From NCBI RefSeq assembly GCF_035189165.1, contig NZ_CP045246.1, forward strand, positions 2,914,001-2,978,000: DNA of 64,000 bases, read 5' to 3'. Both the position numbers and the translations under genes were made by a program. The notes below the pieces were generated by a model. The model ran no database searches and was not told the DNA's origin. It worked only from the letters and a program-made list of their open reading frames with translations. Within the stretch, counting starts at the first letter, position 1; every line of letters starts with the position of its first letter. Of this stretch, positions 25,101-33,770 are shown in pieces. Source of the stretch: Arthrobacter sp. JZ12 (lineage in GTDB: Bacteria; Actinomycetota; Actinomycetes; Actinomycetales; Micrococcaceae).

Positions 25101-26495
25101 ATGACCGGGCAGGATCCCGAATCCCCAGAGCTCATTGACGGCGAAATCGACACCTCCCTGCGAAGTCCGGCGGAGCGCTTCCGCACCTTCATGGGAATCC
25201 TGGTGAACACCGCCGTTGCCAACATCACCACCAGTTACCTGTGGTTCGCCCTGACCTTCTGGGCCTACCTGGAGACCCGGAACGTGATAGCAACGGGCGT
25301 GATCGGCGGTGCCTACATGCTGCTGATCGCCCTCTCGAGCGTCAGCTTCGGAACCTTCGTGGACCGCTACCGCAAGCTCTCCGTGATGCGCTTCGCCGGC
25401 GGCTTCACCCTGGTGATGTTCATGATTTCCGGCGTTCTGTACCTGCTCACGCCGCTGGAGAACCTGCTGGACCTGACCCAGCCGTGGTTCTGGGTGTTCA
25501 CGGTGATCATCCTGATCGGCGCGGTCGTGGAGAACATGCGCAACATTGCCCTCTCCACGACGGTCACCATCCTGATCGAACCGGACCGACGGGCGAATGC
25601 CAACGGATTGGTGGGGATGGTCCAGGGCATTATGTTCATCATCACCTCGGTCCTGTCCGGGCTGTCCGTGGGGCTGCTCGGCATGGGCTGGACGATCGTC
25701 GTCGCGCTTGTGCTGACGGCACTGGCGTTCGTGCACCTGCTCACGCTGCGCCTGCCCGAGGAGATCCGCGCGGCCGCCTCCGATGCGCACGGCGGCTTCG
25801 ACCTGCGCGGTTCCTACGCCGCCGTCATGGCCATCTCCGGCCTGTTCGCGCTGATCATGTTCTCTACGTTCAACAACTTCGTGGGCGGCGTGTACATGGC
25901 GCTGATGGACCCGTACGGACTTGAGATGTTCTCAGCGGAAATGTGGGGAACGTTATTCGCGCTCGGCTCCACCGGATTCATCGCGGGCGGCGCCCTCATC
26001 GGAAAGTTCGGCCTCGGGCCCAATCCGTTGCGCACCATGTTGCTTGCCGTCGTCGTCATGGGAATCATCGGCGCGGTCTTCACGATCCGGGAATGGGCGT
26101 GGCTCTATATAGCCGGAATCTGGCTGTACCTGGTGCTGATCCCCTTCATCGAGGCCGCGGAGCAGACGGTCATCCAGCGGGTGGTGCCGCTGCCCCGCCA
26201 GGGACGGGTGTTCGGGCTGGCCATGGCGTTCGAGTCGGCCGCCGCTCCCATCACCGCGTTCCTGATTGCCCCCATCGCACAGTTCTGGATCATCCCCTAC
26301 GCCAGATCCACCGAAGGCGCCGCCCAGCTTGCCCCGCTGCTCGGCGAGGGCACCTCCCGGGGCATCGGGCTGGTGTTCCTGGTCGCGGGAATCGTCATCA
26401 TCGCGGCGGCGTTGCTGGCATTCCTGACGCCGGTCTACAAACGGGTGTCAGCGTCGTATGCGGAGGCAGCCGCCGAGACCGCACCCGCCGCCTAG
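25101..26495 (+). CDS. MFS transporter
   Basis: A 464-residue major facilitator with ~12 helices; N-terminal part TAVANITTSYLWFALTFWAYLE, then SFGTFVDRYRKLSVM (loop 2-3 motif) and TVTILIEPDRRANANGLVGM near residue 155. It resembles the MFS group that includes putative tetracycline/drug antiporters in actinobacteria. Starts at ATG 25101. The stop codon lies within a short tandem repeat that continues after the gene. Confidence 0.85.
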   Translation: MTGQDPESPELIDGEIDTSLRSPAERFRTFMGILVNTAVANITTSYLWFALTFWAYLETRNVIATGVIGGAYMLLIALSSVSFGTFVDRYRKLSVMRFAGGFTLVMFMISGVLYLLTPLENLLDLTQPWFWVFTVIILIGAVVENMRNIALSTTVTILIEPDRRANANGLVGMVQGIMFIITSVLSGLSVGLLGMGWTIVVALVLTALAFVHLLTLRLPEEIRAAASDAHGGFDLRGSYAAVMAISGLFALIMFSTFNNFVGGVYMALMDPYGLEMFSAEMWGTLFALGSTGFIAGGALIGKFGLGPNPLRTMLLAVVVMGIIGAVFTIREWAWLYIAGIWLYLVLIPFIEAAEQTVIQRVVPLPRQGRVFGLAMAFESAAAPITAFLIAPIAQFWIIPYARSTEGAAQLAPLLGEGTSRGIGLVFLVAGIVIIAAALLAFLTPVYKRVSASYAEAAAETAPAA

Positions 26496-26540
26496 TGCCC
26501 GCCGCCTAGTGCCCGCTGCCTAGTGCCCGCTGCCTTGTGC
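26491..26540 (+). repeat. 14-bp tandem repeat over the MFS stop codon
   Basis: CCTAGTGCCCGCCG is followed by two copies of CCTAGTGCCCGCTG and a partial fourth copy. Copy starts are at 26491, 26505 and 26519. Each complete unit holds a TAG, and because 14 is not a multiple of three the three TAGs fall in the three different forward frames. It is likely a replication-slippage product at the end of the gene. Confidence 0.8.
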
Positions 26541-26573
26541 CGTTGGCGCCCACGTTCTGACAGACTCTGTCCC

Positions 26574-27416
26574 ATGACTTCTCCCCGCCCGTTCGCACAG
26601 GTCGACGTCTTCTCCCGCACCCCCTACCTGGGCAACCCGGTCGCCGTCGTCCTGGACGGCACCGGACTGAGTGACGACGCCATGCAGCGCGTCGCCCGCT
26701 GGACCAACCTCTCCGAGACCACCTTCCTCCTGCCGCCCGGCCATCCCGACGCCGACTACCGGGTCCGCATCTTCACTCCGGGCGGTGAGCTGCCCTTCGC
26801 CGGCCATCCGACGCTGGGCTCGGCGCATGCGTGGCTCGACGACGGCGGCATCCCCCAGCGCTCCGACCGCATCATCCAGGAGTGCGCCGCCGGCCTCATC
26901 GAGGTGAAGCGCGGCAACGGAACCCTGTCCTTCGCTGCTCCCGCCACGCAGCGCACGGGCGAACTTGAGGACGGCTACCTGCAGCAGATCGTCTCGGCCT
27001 TCGGTATTGAGTCCGGCCAGGTCCTTTCCCACCAGTGGGTGGACAACGGGCCGGGTTGGGCGGTCATCCGCCTGGCCACTGCGCAGGAGGTGCTGGACCT
27101 CGAACCGGACCTTTCGCAGATTCCGACGGCGATGATCGGCGCCATCGGCGCCCACCCGGAGGGTTCACCCTACGCTTTCGAAATGCGCACCTTCGCGCCC
27201 GGCGTCGGCATTTCGGAGGATCCCGTGTGCGGAAGCATGAACGCTTCGGTAGGCCAGTGGCTCACCGGTTCCGGCGCGGTGGCCGGCAGCTACCGCGTCT
27301 CGCAGGGGACAAGGCTGGGCAGGGCGGGCGACATTTCGGTGACCGCCGACGACGACGGCGGCGTCTGGGTGGGCGGCGCCACCACCACCTGCTTCCGCGG
27401 AACAGCTGTTATCTGA
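26574..27416 (+). CDS. PhzF family isomerase/epimerase
   Basis: A 280-residue protein starting at ATG 26574. It has the PhzF signature: FAQVDVFSRTPYLGNPVAVV at the N terminus, LSETTFLLPPGHPDADYRVR with the catalytic Glu (SE/T) near residue 45, TPGGELPFAGHPTLGSAHAW near 62-80, and GISEDPVCGSMNASVGQWL near 210-230, the mirrored half of the diaminopimelate-epimerase-like fold. The phenazine enzyme isomerises DHHA, but most homologues have unknown substrates and no phenazine genes are present. Confidence 0.88.
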   Translation: MTSPRPFAQVDVFSRTPYLGNPVAVVLDGTGLSDDAMQRVARWTNLSETTFLLPPGHPDADYRVRIFTPGGELPFAGHPTLGSAHAWLDDGGIPQRSDRIIQECAAGLIEVKRGNGTLSFAAPATQRTGELEDGYLQQIVSAFGIESGQVLSHQWVDNGPGWAVIRLATAQEVLDLEPDLSQIPTAMIGAIGAHPEGSPYAFEMRTFAPGVGISEDPVCGSMNASVGQWLTGSGAVAGSYRVSQGTRLGRAGDISVTADDDGGVWVGGATTTCFRGTAVI

Positions 27417-27437
27417 GGCAGCCATCTGGCCTGAATA

Positions 27438-27474
27438 AAGCAGAATGGCCCCCACGCGAGGGGCCATTCTGCTT
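27438..27474. terminator. Bidirectional terminator between phzF-like and BCCT genes
   Basis: A perfect 15-bp stem (AAGCAGAATGGCCCC and its complement) with a 7-base loop lies between two convergent genes. The stem begins with AA and ends with TT on each strand, giving short A/T ends in both directions. Confidence 0.85.
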
Positions 27475-27510
27475 ACTCTCTGGTTATTCGGTTGAGGGAA
27501 TAATCCAGGA

Positions 27511-29486
27511 CTACTGGGCGGTGCCCTCATCCTTGCGGCGCCTGCCCTGACGATCGGGCTTGCCGTCGGGCCCGGCATAGATGGGCTGTCCAGCGCCCGT
27601 CGCATCAATCGCCCGCATCTCAGCGGTGTACGGTTCAGTGCTTTCCCGGGTGGCCAGCGTGAACTTCTGGTGCCCATGCTCGTCCACGGCAGCGCGGATC
27701 GAGCGGCGGATCACCGACTCCGACAGCCGCTGGCGAAGGTAAGCGGGATCCTTGTAGAGATCCTTGATGAGTGCGATGACCATGCCCAGCATCATCAGCA
27801 CGATGGGCAGGGCCGCAACGATGGTTATCCGCTGCACGCCACTCAGCGCTTCAGCCGGAGTGTCTCCGCCTGCGAGCAGCATCACGGCAGCGACGGCTCC
27901 GATCAGCGTGCCCCAGAACACCACCACGGGCCTGGAGGGTTCGAGCGTGCCCCGTGAACTCATGGAGCCCATGATGATTGACGCCGAGTCTGCTCCCGTG
28001 ATGAAGAAGATGGACGTGAGCACCATCGCAAGGACGGCCAACCCGATCGTGACCACCTGCGGAACGTTGAGGTTGTTGAACATCGCGAAGAGCGCGCCGT
28101 CGAACGAGATGGTGGGAACGCCGTCCACGATCTGTGCGATGCCGTCGGAGGGGTCGCTGGTGGCATCAGCCTGACGCTGGATGTCGATAGCTGTTCCACC
28201 AAAGATCGCGAACCAGATCACCGAGACCAGGGAGGGAACTACCAGAACCCCGGTGATGAACTGACGAATGGTGCGTCCGCGGGAGATACGAGCGACGAAC
28301 ATGCCGACGAAGGGCGTCCAGGAAATCCACCAAGCCCAGTAGAAGACAGTCCAGCCGGACAGCCACTGACGCATGGCTTCGTCTCCGGATGCCTCAGTAC
28401 GGGCAGCCATTGAGGGGAACTGCTCGGCAAAGGCTCCCAGCGCCGTCGGAATCAGGTTGAGGATGAACAGCGTGGGGCCGACCACGAACACCACGATCGC
28501 GAGCACAATGGCGAGCAGCATGTTGGTGTTGGCGAGGTACTGGATACCCCGCTCCAGGCCGGAGACGGCCGAGGCAACAAAGCAGACCGTCAGCACCGCA
28601 ATGATCGCAACGAGCAGCCAGGTGCTGACCTCGCCAACCACTCCGTTGAACTGCAGGCCGCTTCCGATCTGCATGGCTCCGATGCCCAGTGACGTTGCGG
28701 ATCCGAAGAGCGTGGAGAAGATCGCCAGGATGTTGATGAACTTTCCACCGACGCCATTCATTGCCTTGCGCCCGAACAGGGACACAAAGGCTTCCGAGAT
28801 CAGGTTCTTACGCCCCATGCGGAACGTGCTGTAGCCGATCGCTAAACCTACTACTGCGTAAATGGCCCAGGGATGCAGCGTCCAGTGGAACATGGTGGTG
28901 GCCATTGCGGTTTCCACTGCTTCAGGCGTCTGCCCATCGGCCGTAGCCGGCGGTGGGGAAATGTAGTGGTACAGCGGCTCGGCTACACCGTAGAACATGA
29001 GCCCGATGCCCATTCCGCACGCAAACATCATGGCGATCCAGGATGAGGTGCGGAACTCGGGGCGTTCGCCGTCCCTGCCCAGCGGGATGTGCCCGAACCG
29101 CCCTGCCGCTACCCAGATCACGAACAGAAGGAACAGGCTGCCCAGCAGGACGAAGATCCACCCCGTGCTTGCCAGCACCCAGTTCAGCGCGCCCTGGGAT
29201 ACGGTCGACAGGCTTTCCGTGTCCGCGAATCCCCAGACAACGAACGCGAGAACCAGGGCACCTGTGACGGCGAAGATGGTCTTGTCGAGGCCTCGCAGGC
29301 CCCACCGCAGGTTCGACGTCGGGACTCCACGCCGTCCTTGAGTTCGGTGAGGATTTTCGCCTCTTCAGCTTCGGCATGATGCAGATGGTCAGTGCAGTCA
29401 ACCGGCGGCGCCCCGGTCACCTCTGAAAGCTCTGCGTCGATTTCCGCAGAAACCTCTGCGTCGGTTGGAATGTATCCAGTGCTCAT
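27511..29486 (-). CDS. BCCT family betaine/carnitine/choline transporter, apparent frameshift near N terminus
   Basis: The conserved body has the BCCT marks: MMFACGMGIGLMFYGVAEPL near the first helices, FHWTLHPWAIYAVVGL, and the signature VFYWAWWISWTPFVGMFVA. The intact frame begins only at GTG 29178 and lacks the first helix. The missing part (LRWGLRGLDKTIFAVTGALV and on) is in that frame just upstream, but without a start codon. A natural N terminus, MSTGYIPTDAEVSAEIDAEL, starts at ATG 29486 in another frame with a good AAGAG-type ribosome site. One extra C at the GGG run (29321-29323 on the plus strand) would join them. Sodium- or proton-coupled uptake of quaternary ammonium compounds is expected. 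GTTCA-type palindromes lie upstream. Confidence 0.8.
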
Positions 29487-29564
29487 GAAATCTCTTTCGA
29501 CTCTTGGAAACAAGAGAGAACGCCTTCGTCCTCCCCATCAGCCGGTAATGGCCTAGTCGCAAAT

Positions 29565-29579
29565 TGAACGTACTGTTCA
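29565..29579. promoter_or_regulatory. Palindrome TGAAC-N5-GTTCA upstream of the BCCT gene
   Basis: Perfect 5-base arms around GTACT, in the promoter region of the BCCT gene, about 80 bases before its start. The same half-sites recur at the other promoters of this block (29634, 36450, 36581, 42765, 42815), so this is a candidate operator for the IclR regulator at 42917. Confidence 0.5.
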
Positions 29580-29631
29580 TTGTGGGCTAGATCACAAACC
29601 AATACAAGTGTTTTACAAAATTTTGTACGTA

Positions 29632-29650
29632 GCGTTCATCTATTGAACGC
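29632..29650. promoter_or_regulatory. Palindrome GCGTTCA-N5-TGAACGC, candidate IclR operator
   Basis: Perfect 7-base arms around TCTAT. The inner GTTCA-N5-TGAAC core equals the site ahead of the dioxovalerate dehydrogenase gene. A second perfect palindrome, TACAAAATTTTGTA, lies at 29614-29627 between this site and the BCCT start. Confidence 0.6.
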
Positions 29651-29667
29651 AGCAAGCCGAGTGGGCG

Positions 29668-29952
29668 TTACTTGACTTGCGTCGGCGCCGGCGCCGTGGG
29701 CATGGCTGGTGCCGCCTTAGCGCGGGCAAGCCGCGCCAAGGCCGCTACCGCAATGGAGACCCATACGCCGTTCAGCAACACGAAGGCCCAGGCTTCGTTG
29801 TGGAACGCGTTCACGATAAGTCCGGCCGAACCGAACAGATTGCAACTCTGGAACAGCACTCCGTTCCTGATCCAGCCCAGCGAGAATGCGGCATATCCGC
29901 CCAGCACCAGCACCGCACCAAGCCAGCCGGCGATGTCAGCCAAGACAGCCAT
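29668..29952 (-). CDS. Small membrane protein, CBU_0592-like
   Basis: A 94-residue protein with three predicted membrane helices: DIAGWLGAVLVLGGYAAFSL, then LFQSCNLFGSAGLIVNAFHN and AWAFVLLNGVWVSIAVAALA. The order G-x-x-L-V-L-x-x-Y followed by N-x-x-G-S-A-G is that of the CBU_0592 family of small membrane proteins of unknown function. The tail is Ala/Pro-rich. It precedes the BCCT promoter region on the same strand. Confidence 0.65.
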   Translation of the reverse strand: MAVLADIAGWLGAVLVLGGYAAFSLGWIRNGVLFQSCNLFGSAGLIVNAFHNEAWAFVLLNGVWVSIAVAALARLARAKAAPAMPTAPAPTQVK

Positions 29953-30025
29953 CGGTCCCCCACTTTCCCATCAACGACGAACTCGGAATGCAGGCGCTCC
30001 GGCAGAAGCACCCAAAACTGCCTCC

Positions 30026-30811
30026 CTAAAACGGAAGGGGTAGCCGGGCGGTTCTGCCGCCGTCGAGCACTATCACTTCCCCGGTCAGGAAGCCTGAGCG
30101 GTCACTCGCCAGGAAGACGGCCAGATTTCCGACATCCAGCGGCAGGCCCAATCGGCCGACGGGATGGAGCCTGTTGAGCGCCTCCCGGGCAGCATCCGGA
30201 TCAGGCTGGGACGCGAGATAGTCATCGCTCAAATCGGAGGCTATCCACCCCGGCGCGATGGCGTTGCAGCGGATGCCCGCCTCACCGAGATCCAGTGCAA
30301 CCGCCCGTGTCATCCCGTGGATTCCTGCCTTGGACGCACAGTACGCGGCATGCTGCGGGTTGGCGGCAAGACCTTCGATCGAACCGATGTTGATGATGCT
30401 TCCGCCCCCGCGCCGTCGCATGTGCGGCAGGACCGCCTGGGTCAGCAACAACGGGGCGCGGAGGTTCACTGCCATCATGCGGTCCCACTCCTCGAGCCGG
30501 ATCTCCTCGATGCTGCGCTCGAACATCATCCCGGCGTTGTTGACGAGAATGTCGATGCCGCCGAAGTGCCCAACGGTATGCTCCACTGCTTCGGTGATGG
30601 CTTGAGGGTCAGCGATGTCGGCGGTGATACCCAGAACGAGGGGGTGTCCGGAAAGCACCGGCTCAAGTTTCTGGCGCTGGACAATCGCCACCTGTGCGCC
30701 TTCCTCCAGGAACCGGTCGACGACACCCCTCCCGATGCCCCGCCCACCACCGGTAATCAGGGCTACTTTCCCGTCAAGCTCCCTCACGCCCTCCTCACGG
30801 TCCAAGCTCAT
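30026..30811 (-). CDS. SDR family NAD(P)-dependent oxidoreductase
   Basis: A 261-residue classical short-chain dehydrogenase. The cofactor motif is VALITGGGRGIGRG near residue 18, NNAG (ILVNNAGMM) near 88, catalytic Ser in INIGSIEGLAA near 145 and the YxxxK pair in AAYCASKAGIHG near 158-162. It ends with FLTGEVIVLDGGRTA. It is the last gene of a coupled minus-strand group; its ATG overlaps the dehydratase stop (ATGA). In this setting it probably oxidises a sugar acid or hydroxy-acid intermediate, which is inference. Confidence 0.85.
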   Translation of the reverse strand: MSLDREEGVRELDGKVALITGGGRGIGRGVVDRFLEEGAQVAIVQRQKLEPVLSGHPLVLGITADIADPQAITEAVEHTVGHFGGIDILVNNAGMMFERSIEEIRLEEWDRMMAVNLRAPLLLTQAVLPHMRRRGGGSIINIGSIEGLAANPQHAAYCASKAGIHGMTRAVALDLGEAGIRCNAIAPGWIASDLSDDYLASQPDPDAAREALNRLHPVGRLGLPLDVGNLAVFLASDRSGFLTGEVIVLDGGRTARLPLPF

Positions 30812-32505
30812 GATTGGAGGAAATCAAGGTCGGCGCCTTCGGAGGCCTGGACGACGGTAGATGCATAGAGCCTGCTCCAACCGCGTTCCGGAAGCGGGCG
30901 GGGAACAAGGTCGGCCCGCCGGCGCTCCAGTTCTTCCTCGTCGACCAGGAGGTCCACAGTGCGGTTGGGTACATCGAGACGGATGCGGTCGCCGTCGCGC
31001 ACCAAAGCGAGGGGTCCGCCCAGGGCGGCTTCCGGAGCACAGTGAAGGACTATGGTGCCGTAGGCGGTGCCGCTCATCCGCCCATCGGAGATACGAACCA
31101 TGTCGCGCACACCCTGTGCTGCGAGGTATTTGGGAATCGGTATGGAACCGGCTTCGGGCATCCCTGCACCAACGGGACCGATGTTCCGCATCACCAGGAC
31201 GTGGTCGGGTGTGAGTCCCAGCTTTTCATCGTCCAGCCGCGCTTCGACATCCTCCAGGGAGTCGAAGACGCAGGCGGTCCCCTCATGGACCAGCAGATCT
31301 GGGGATGCAGCCGCCGCCTTGAGTACCGCACCCCCGGGAGCGAGGGAACCGGTCAGGGTGACAAGGGTACCTTCCGGTCCGAGCGGGTCATCAAGGGTGC
31401 GGATGGTGTCCTGCCAGTCCTCCGGACCGGTATGGGCCTCTAGCACCTGGCCAAGGGTTTCACCCGTGACGGTGGTGACGCTCAGGTCCAGCATCGGCGC
31501 CAGGGTCCTCAGCAAGGCCGGGACGCCGCCGTCGCGGTGCATGTCCGGCAGGTAGTTCCTGCCCGCCGGCTTGCAGTCGACAAGGAGGGGGACACTGGAT
31601 GCAATTTCGTGGAAGTCCTCCAGGGAGAGCTTCAGTCCGAGCCGCCGCGCGATGGCGGTGAGGTGGATGACGGCGTTGGTGGAGCCGGAAATGGCAGACA
31701 GAACCGTCACGGCATTCCGGAAGGCGCCTTCGGTCATGATCTCTGATGGGCGGCGGCCGGACAGTCCGATTTCGACGGCGCGGCGTCCGGTTTCAACGCC
31801 CAGCCGTAGGCGCTGCGCCGACACCGCCGGTGCGGTGCCGGCGTAGGGCAAGGACATTCCCATGGCCTCGACCAGGCAGGCCATTGTGGAGGCGGTTCCC
31901 ATCACCATGCAGGTGCCCGCAGTGGGAGCCAATTCCTGGTTCACCTCGCCGATACCCGCCTCGTCGATCTTCCCGCCACGGTAGTCGGTCCACATTCGAC
32001 GGCAATCAGTGCAGGCTCCCAGCCGCTCGCCCTTGTAGGACCCGACGGACATGGGGCCGACAACGAGTGCGATGGCAGGAATGTCGGCGCTGGCCGCCGC
32101 CATGAGCTCAGCGGGCACGGTTTTGTCACAGCCGCCCAGCAGCACCACCGAGTCCATGGGCTGGGACTTGATTTGCTCCTCGAGCTCCATGGCCATGAGG
32201 TTGCGGAAAAGCATGGTGGTGGGGTTGGTGAGGATCTCCCCGAGGGACATCACGGGGAAGACAAAGGGCAACCCTCCCGCTTCAAGGACACCGCGCTTCA
32301 CATGCTCGATGAGCTGAGGCATGTCCCGGTGGCAGGTTGTGTAGTCCGAAGAGGTATTGACGATTCCGACAACCGGTCGCTTGAGGTCTTCAGCGTCCAG
32401 ACCTGCCGAGGACAGGAAGGCGCGCCGAAGAAACTTGCTGAAGCCCGGGTCACCGTAGCTCGTTAGCTTGCGGTCGACGCCGATTTCATTCTCGGATCCG
32501 TTCAC
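30808..32505 (-). CDS. IlvD/EDD family dehydratase (sugar-acid type)
   Basis: A 565-residue protein of the iron-sulfur dehydratase family. Landmarks: VVGIVNTSSDYTTCHRDMPQL near residues 45-65, VVLLGGCDKTVPAELMAAAS near 120-140, APTAGTCMVMGTASTMACLV near 190-210 (the three cluster Cys regions), SGSTNAVIHLTAIARRLG near 270-287 and VRISDGRMSGTAYGTIVLH near 470-490. The length and GTAYGTIVLH ending point to the sugar-acid branch (arabinonate/xylonate/gluconate-like) rather than IlvD. It is coupled to the SDR gene downstream, and both follow the enolase-superfamily gene after 124 bases. Confidence 0.85.
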   Translation of the reverse strand: MNGSENEIGVDRKLTSYGDPGFSKFLRRAFLSSAGLDAEDLKRPVVGIVNTSSDYTTCHRDMPQLIEHVKRGVLEAGGLPFVFPVMSLGEILTNPTTMLFRNLMAMELEEQIKSQPMDSVVLLGGCDKTVPAELMAAASADIPAIALVVGPMSVGSYKGERLGACTDCRRMWTDYRGGKIDEAGIGEVNQELAPTAGTCMVMGTASTMACLVEAMGMSLPYAGTAPAVSAQRLRLGVETGRRAVEIGLSGRRPSEIMTEGAFRNAVTVLSAISGSTNAVIHLTAIARRLGLKLSLEDFHEIASSVPLLVDCKPAGRNYLPDMHRDGGVPALLRTLAPMLDLSVTTVTGETLGQVLEAHTGPEDWQDTIRTLDDPLGPEGTLVTLTGSLAPGGAVLKAAAASPDLLVHEGTACVFDSLEDVEARLDDEKLGLTPDHVLVMRNIGPVGAGMPEAGSIPIPKYLAAQGVRDMVRISDGRMSGTAYGTIVLHCAPEAALGGPLALVRDGDRIRLDVPNRTVDLLVDEEELERRRADLVPRPLPERGWSRLYASTVVQASEGADLDFLQS

Positions 32506-32629
32506 GTTCCGTCCTCGATTCCACGATTCGGTTTGATCTCTTCAGCGCAGAGTGTCTCCCCTCCAGGTGGAGGGGAGACACCGCGGACCGTTCCCGTTAC
32601 CAGCCGGTCAAGCGGGCCGGTTGAACCAC

Positions 32630-33754
32630 TCAGTTACCCCATACTGCTACCGGATCGCCCAGGACATCCTCATTGACGTCAAGACCGAGACCGGGACGCT
32701 CCGGAGGAAGGATTCCGCCGTCGCGTCGAATGAAGTCGAATTTCGCGGTCTCAAGGGTCACCATGTCAGCGGTGTTGAGGACACAGCGGAGCTGCTTTTC
32801 GGGAACGGTCGCGCCAAGATGGGCAACCCCTGCGAAAGCGATCGCGGAACCAACGGTGTCCTGCACGCTCACAGTGAGCCCACCTGCCCGGGCGATGTCC
32901 CGCTGCCGGCGTCCGGGCGTGAGGCCACCGGACTTCGAAACCTTCAGGTTGATACCGTCGGCAGCATCCTGGGCGATGGCCCAGATGACGTCTTCGTCCT
33001 GCTGAATGAGTTCATCGAGGATGATCGGGTAGAGACACCGCTGCCGTAGTGACAGCGTCTCGCGGCGGGTGGCACAGGGAGCCTCGATCACGAAGTCGGC
33101 TCCGACAGGCAGCATGGCCTGCATGCGAAGCACGGTTTCCGGAGTCATTCCGCCATTGGCGTCGGCGAAGAAGAATTCACCCGGCTGGCGGTCAGCCAGG
33201 CACGCGCGGATCCTCTCGGCGTCCAGGGCGGGGCCGCCGTCGCTGTCGGCAGTGCCGATTTTGATTGAGTGGCCGCGGTAGCCGCGGGCCCGGTGGTCAG
33301 CGACGCGCGCACGCATTTCCTCGGGCTCCCCGGTGTGGATCGAGGACATCATGGTGAGCGGCTTGCCGGTGGATCCGCCCAGCAGTTCGTAGACAGGCAG
33401 ACCCACGGACTTGCCGAAGATGTCCCAGCAGGCGATGTCCAGCGGCGCCTTCGCGTGGTTGTGTCCAACCAGGGTGGCGTCGAGCAGGTCGTAGTTGCGG
33501 TCAACCTGGCGCGGGTCGCGGCCAAGCAGCGCAGGGGCGAGTTCGGCAATGCCCGCGCGCGCGCCCAGCGCGTGCGCAGCCACGTAGGTGGCGCCGAAGG
33601 GAGTGCTTTCGCCCCAGCCCACCGTCCCGTCATCTGCCGTGATCTTGACGATCGACGCGTCGAAGGATTCGTAGGTGCGGCCGCCGGACAGGTGGTAGAG
33701 GCCGCCGGAGTAGGGCAGGTCTACCTGGAACAGTTCAATGCGCTCGATCTTCAT
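32630..33754 (-). CDS. Enolase-superfamily (mandelate racemase/muconate lactonizing) enzyme, hydroxyproline-like substrate possible
   Basis: A 374-residue protein starting at ATG 33754. The capping domain (residues 1-125) is followed by the barrel. I see catalytic lysines at K165 (GHSIKIG) and K271 (GINLKVSKSGG), and metal ligands D198 (FADANGG), E224 (VIEAPC) and D247 (ILDELI). A Lys-Lys pair is the pattern of the muconate-lactonizing subgroup of racemases, epimerases and dehydratases. The N terminus (ELFQVDLPYSGGLYHLSGGR) recalls cis-3-hydroxyproline dehydratases and hydroxyproline-betaine epimerases; this is recall, not a search result. The MDR dehydrogenase gene lies 16 bases upstream. 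Confidence 0.75.
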   Translation of the reverse strand: MKIERIELFQVDLPYSGGLYHLSGGRTYESFDASIVKITADDGTVGWGESTPFGATYVAAHALGARAGIAELAPALLGRDPRQVDRNYDLLDATLVGHNHAKAPLDIACWDIFGKSVGLPVYELLGGSTGKPLTMMSSIHTGEPEEMRARVADHRARGYRGHSIKIGTADSDGGPALDAERIRACLADRQPGEFFFADANGGMTPETVLRMQAMLPVGADFVIEAPCATRRETLSLRQRCLYPIILDELIQQDEDVIWAIAQDAADGINLKVSKSGGLTPGRRQRDIARAGGLTVSVQDTVGSAIAFAGVAHLGATVPEKQLRCVLNTADMVTLETAKFDFIRRDGGILPPERPGLGLDVNEDVLGDPVAVWGN

Positions 33755-33770
33755 ACTGGATTTCCGTCCC

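Noticed and set aside
26574-27416. A phenazine biosynthesis role for the PhzF-like gene
   Set aside because: No other phz genes are present; the family is broad and mostly uncharacterised.
29614-29627. TACAAAATTTTGTA palindrome as an IclR site
   Set aside because: It shares no half-site with the GTTCA set; it may be a promoter-region A/T palindrome and is only mentioned with the neighbouring site.
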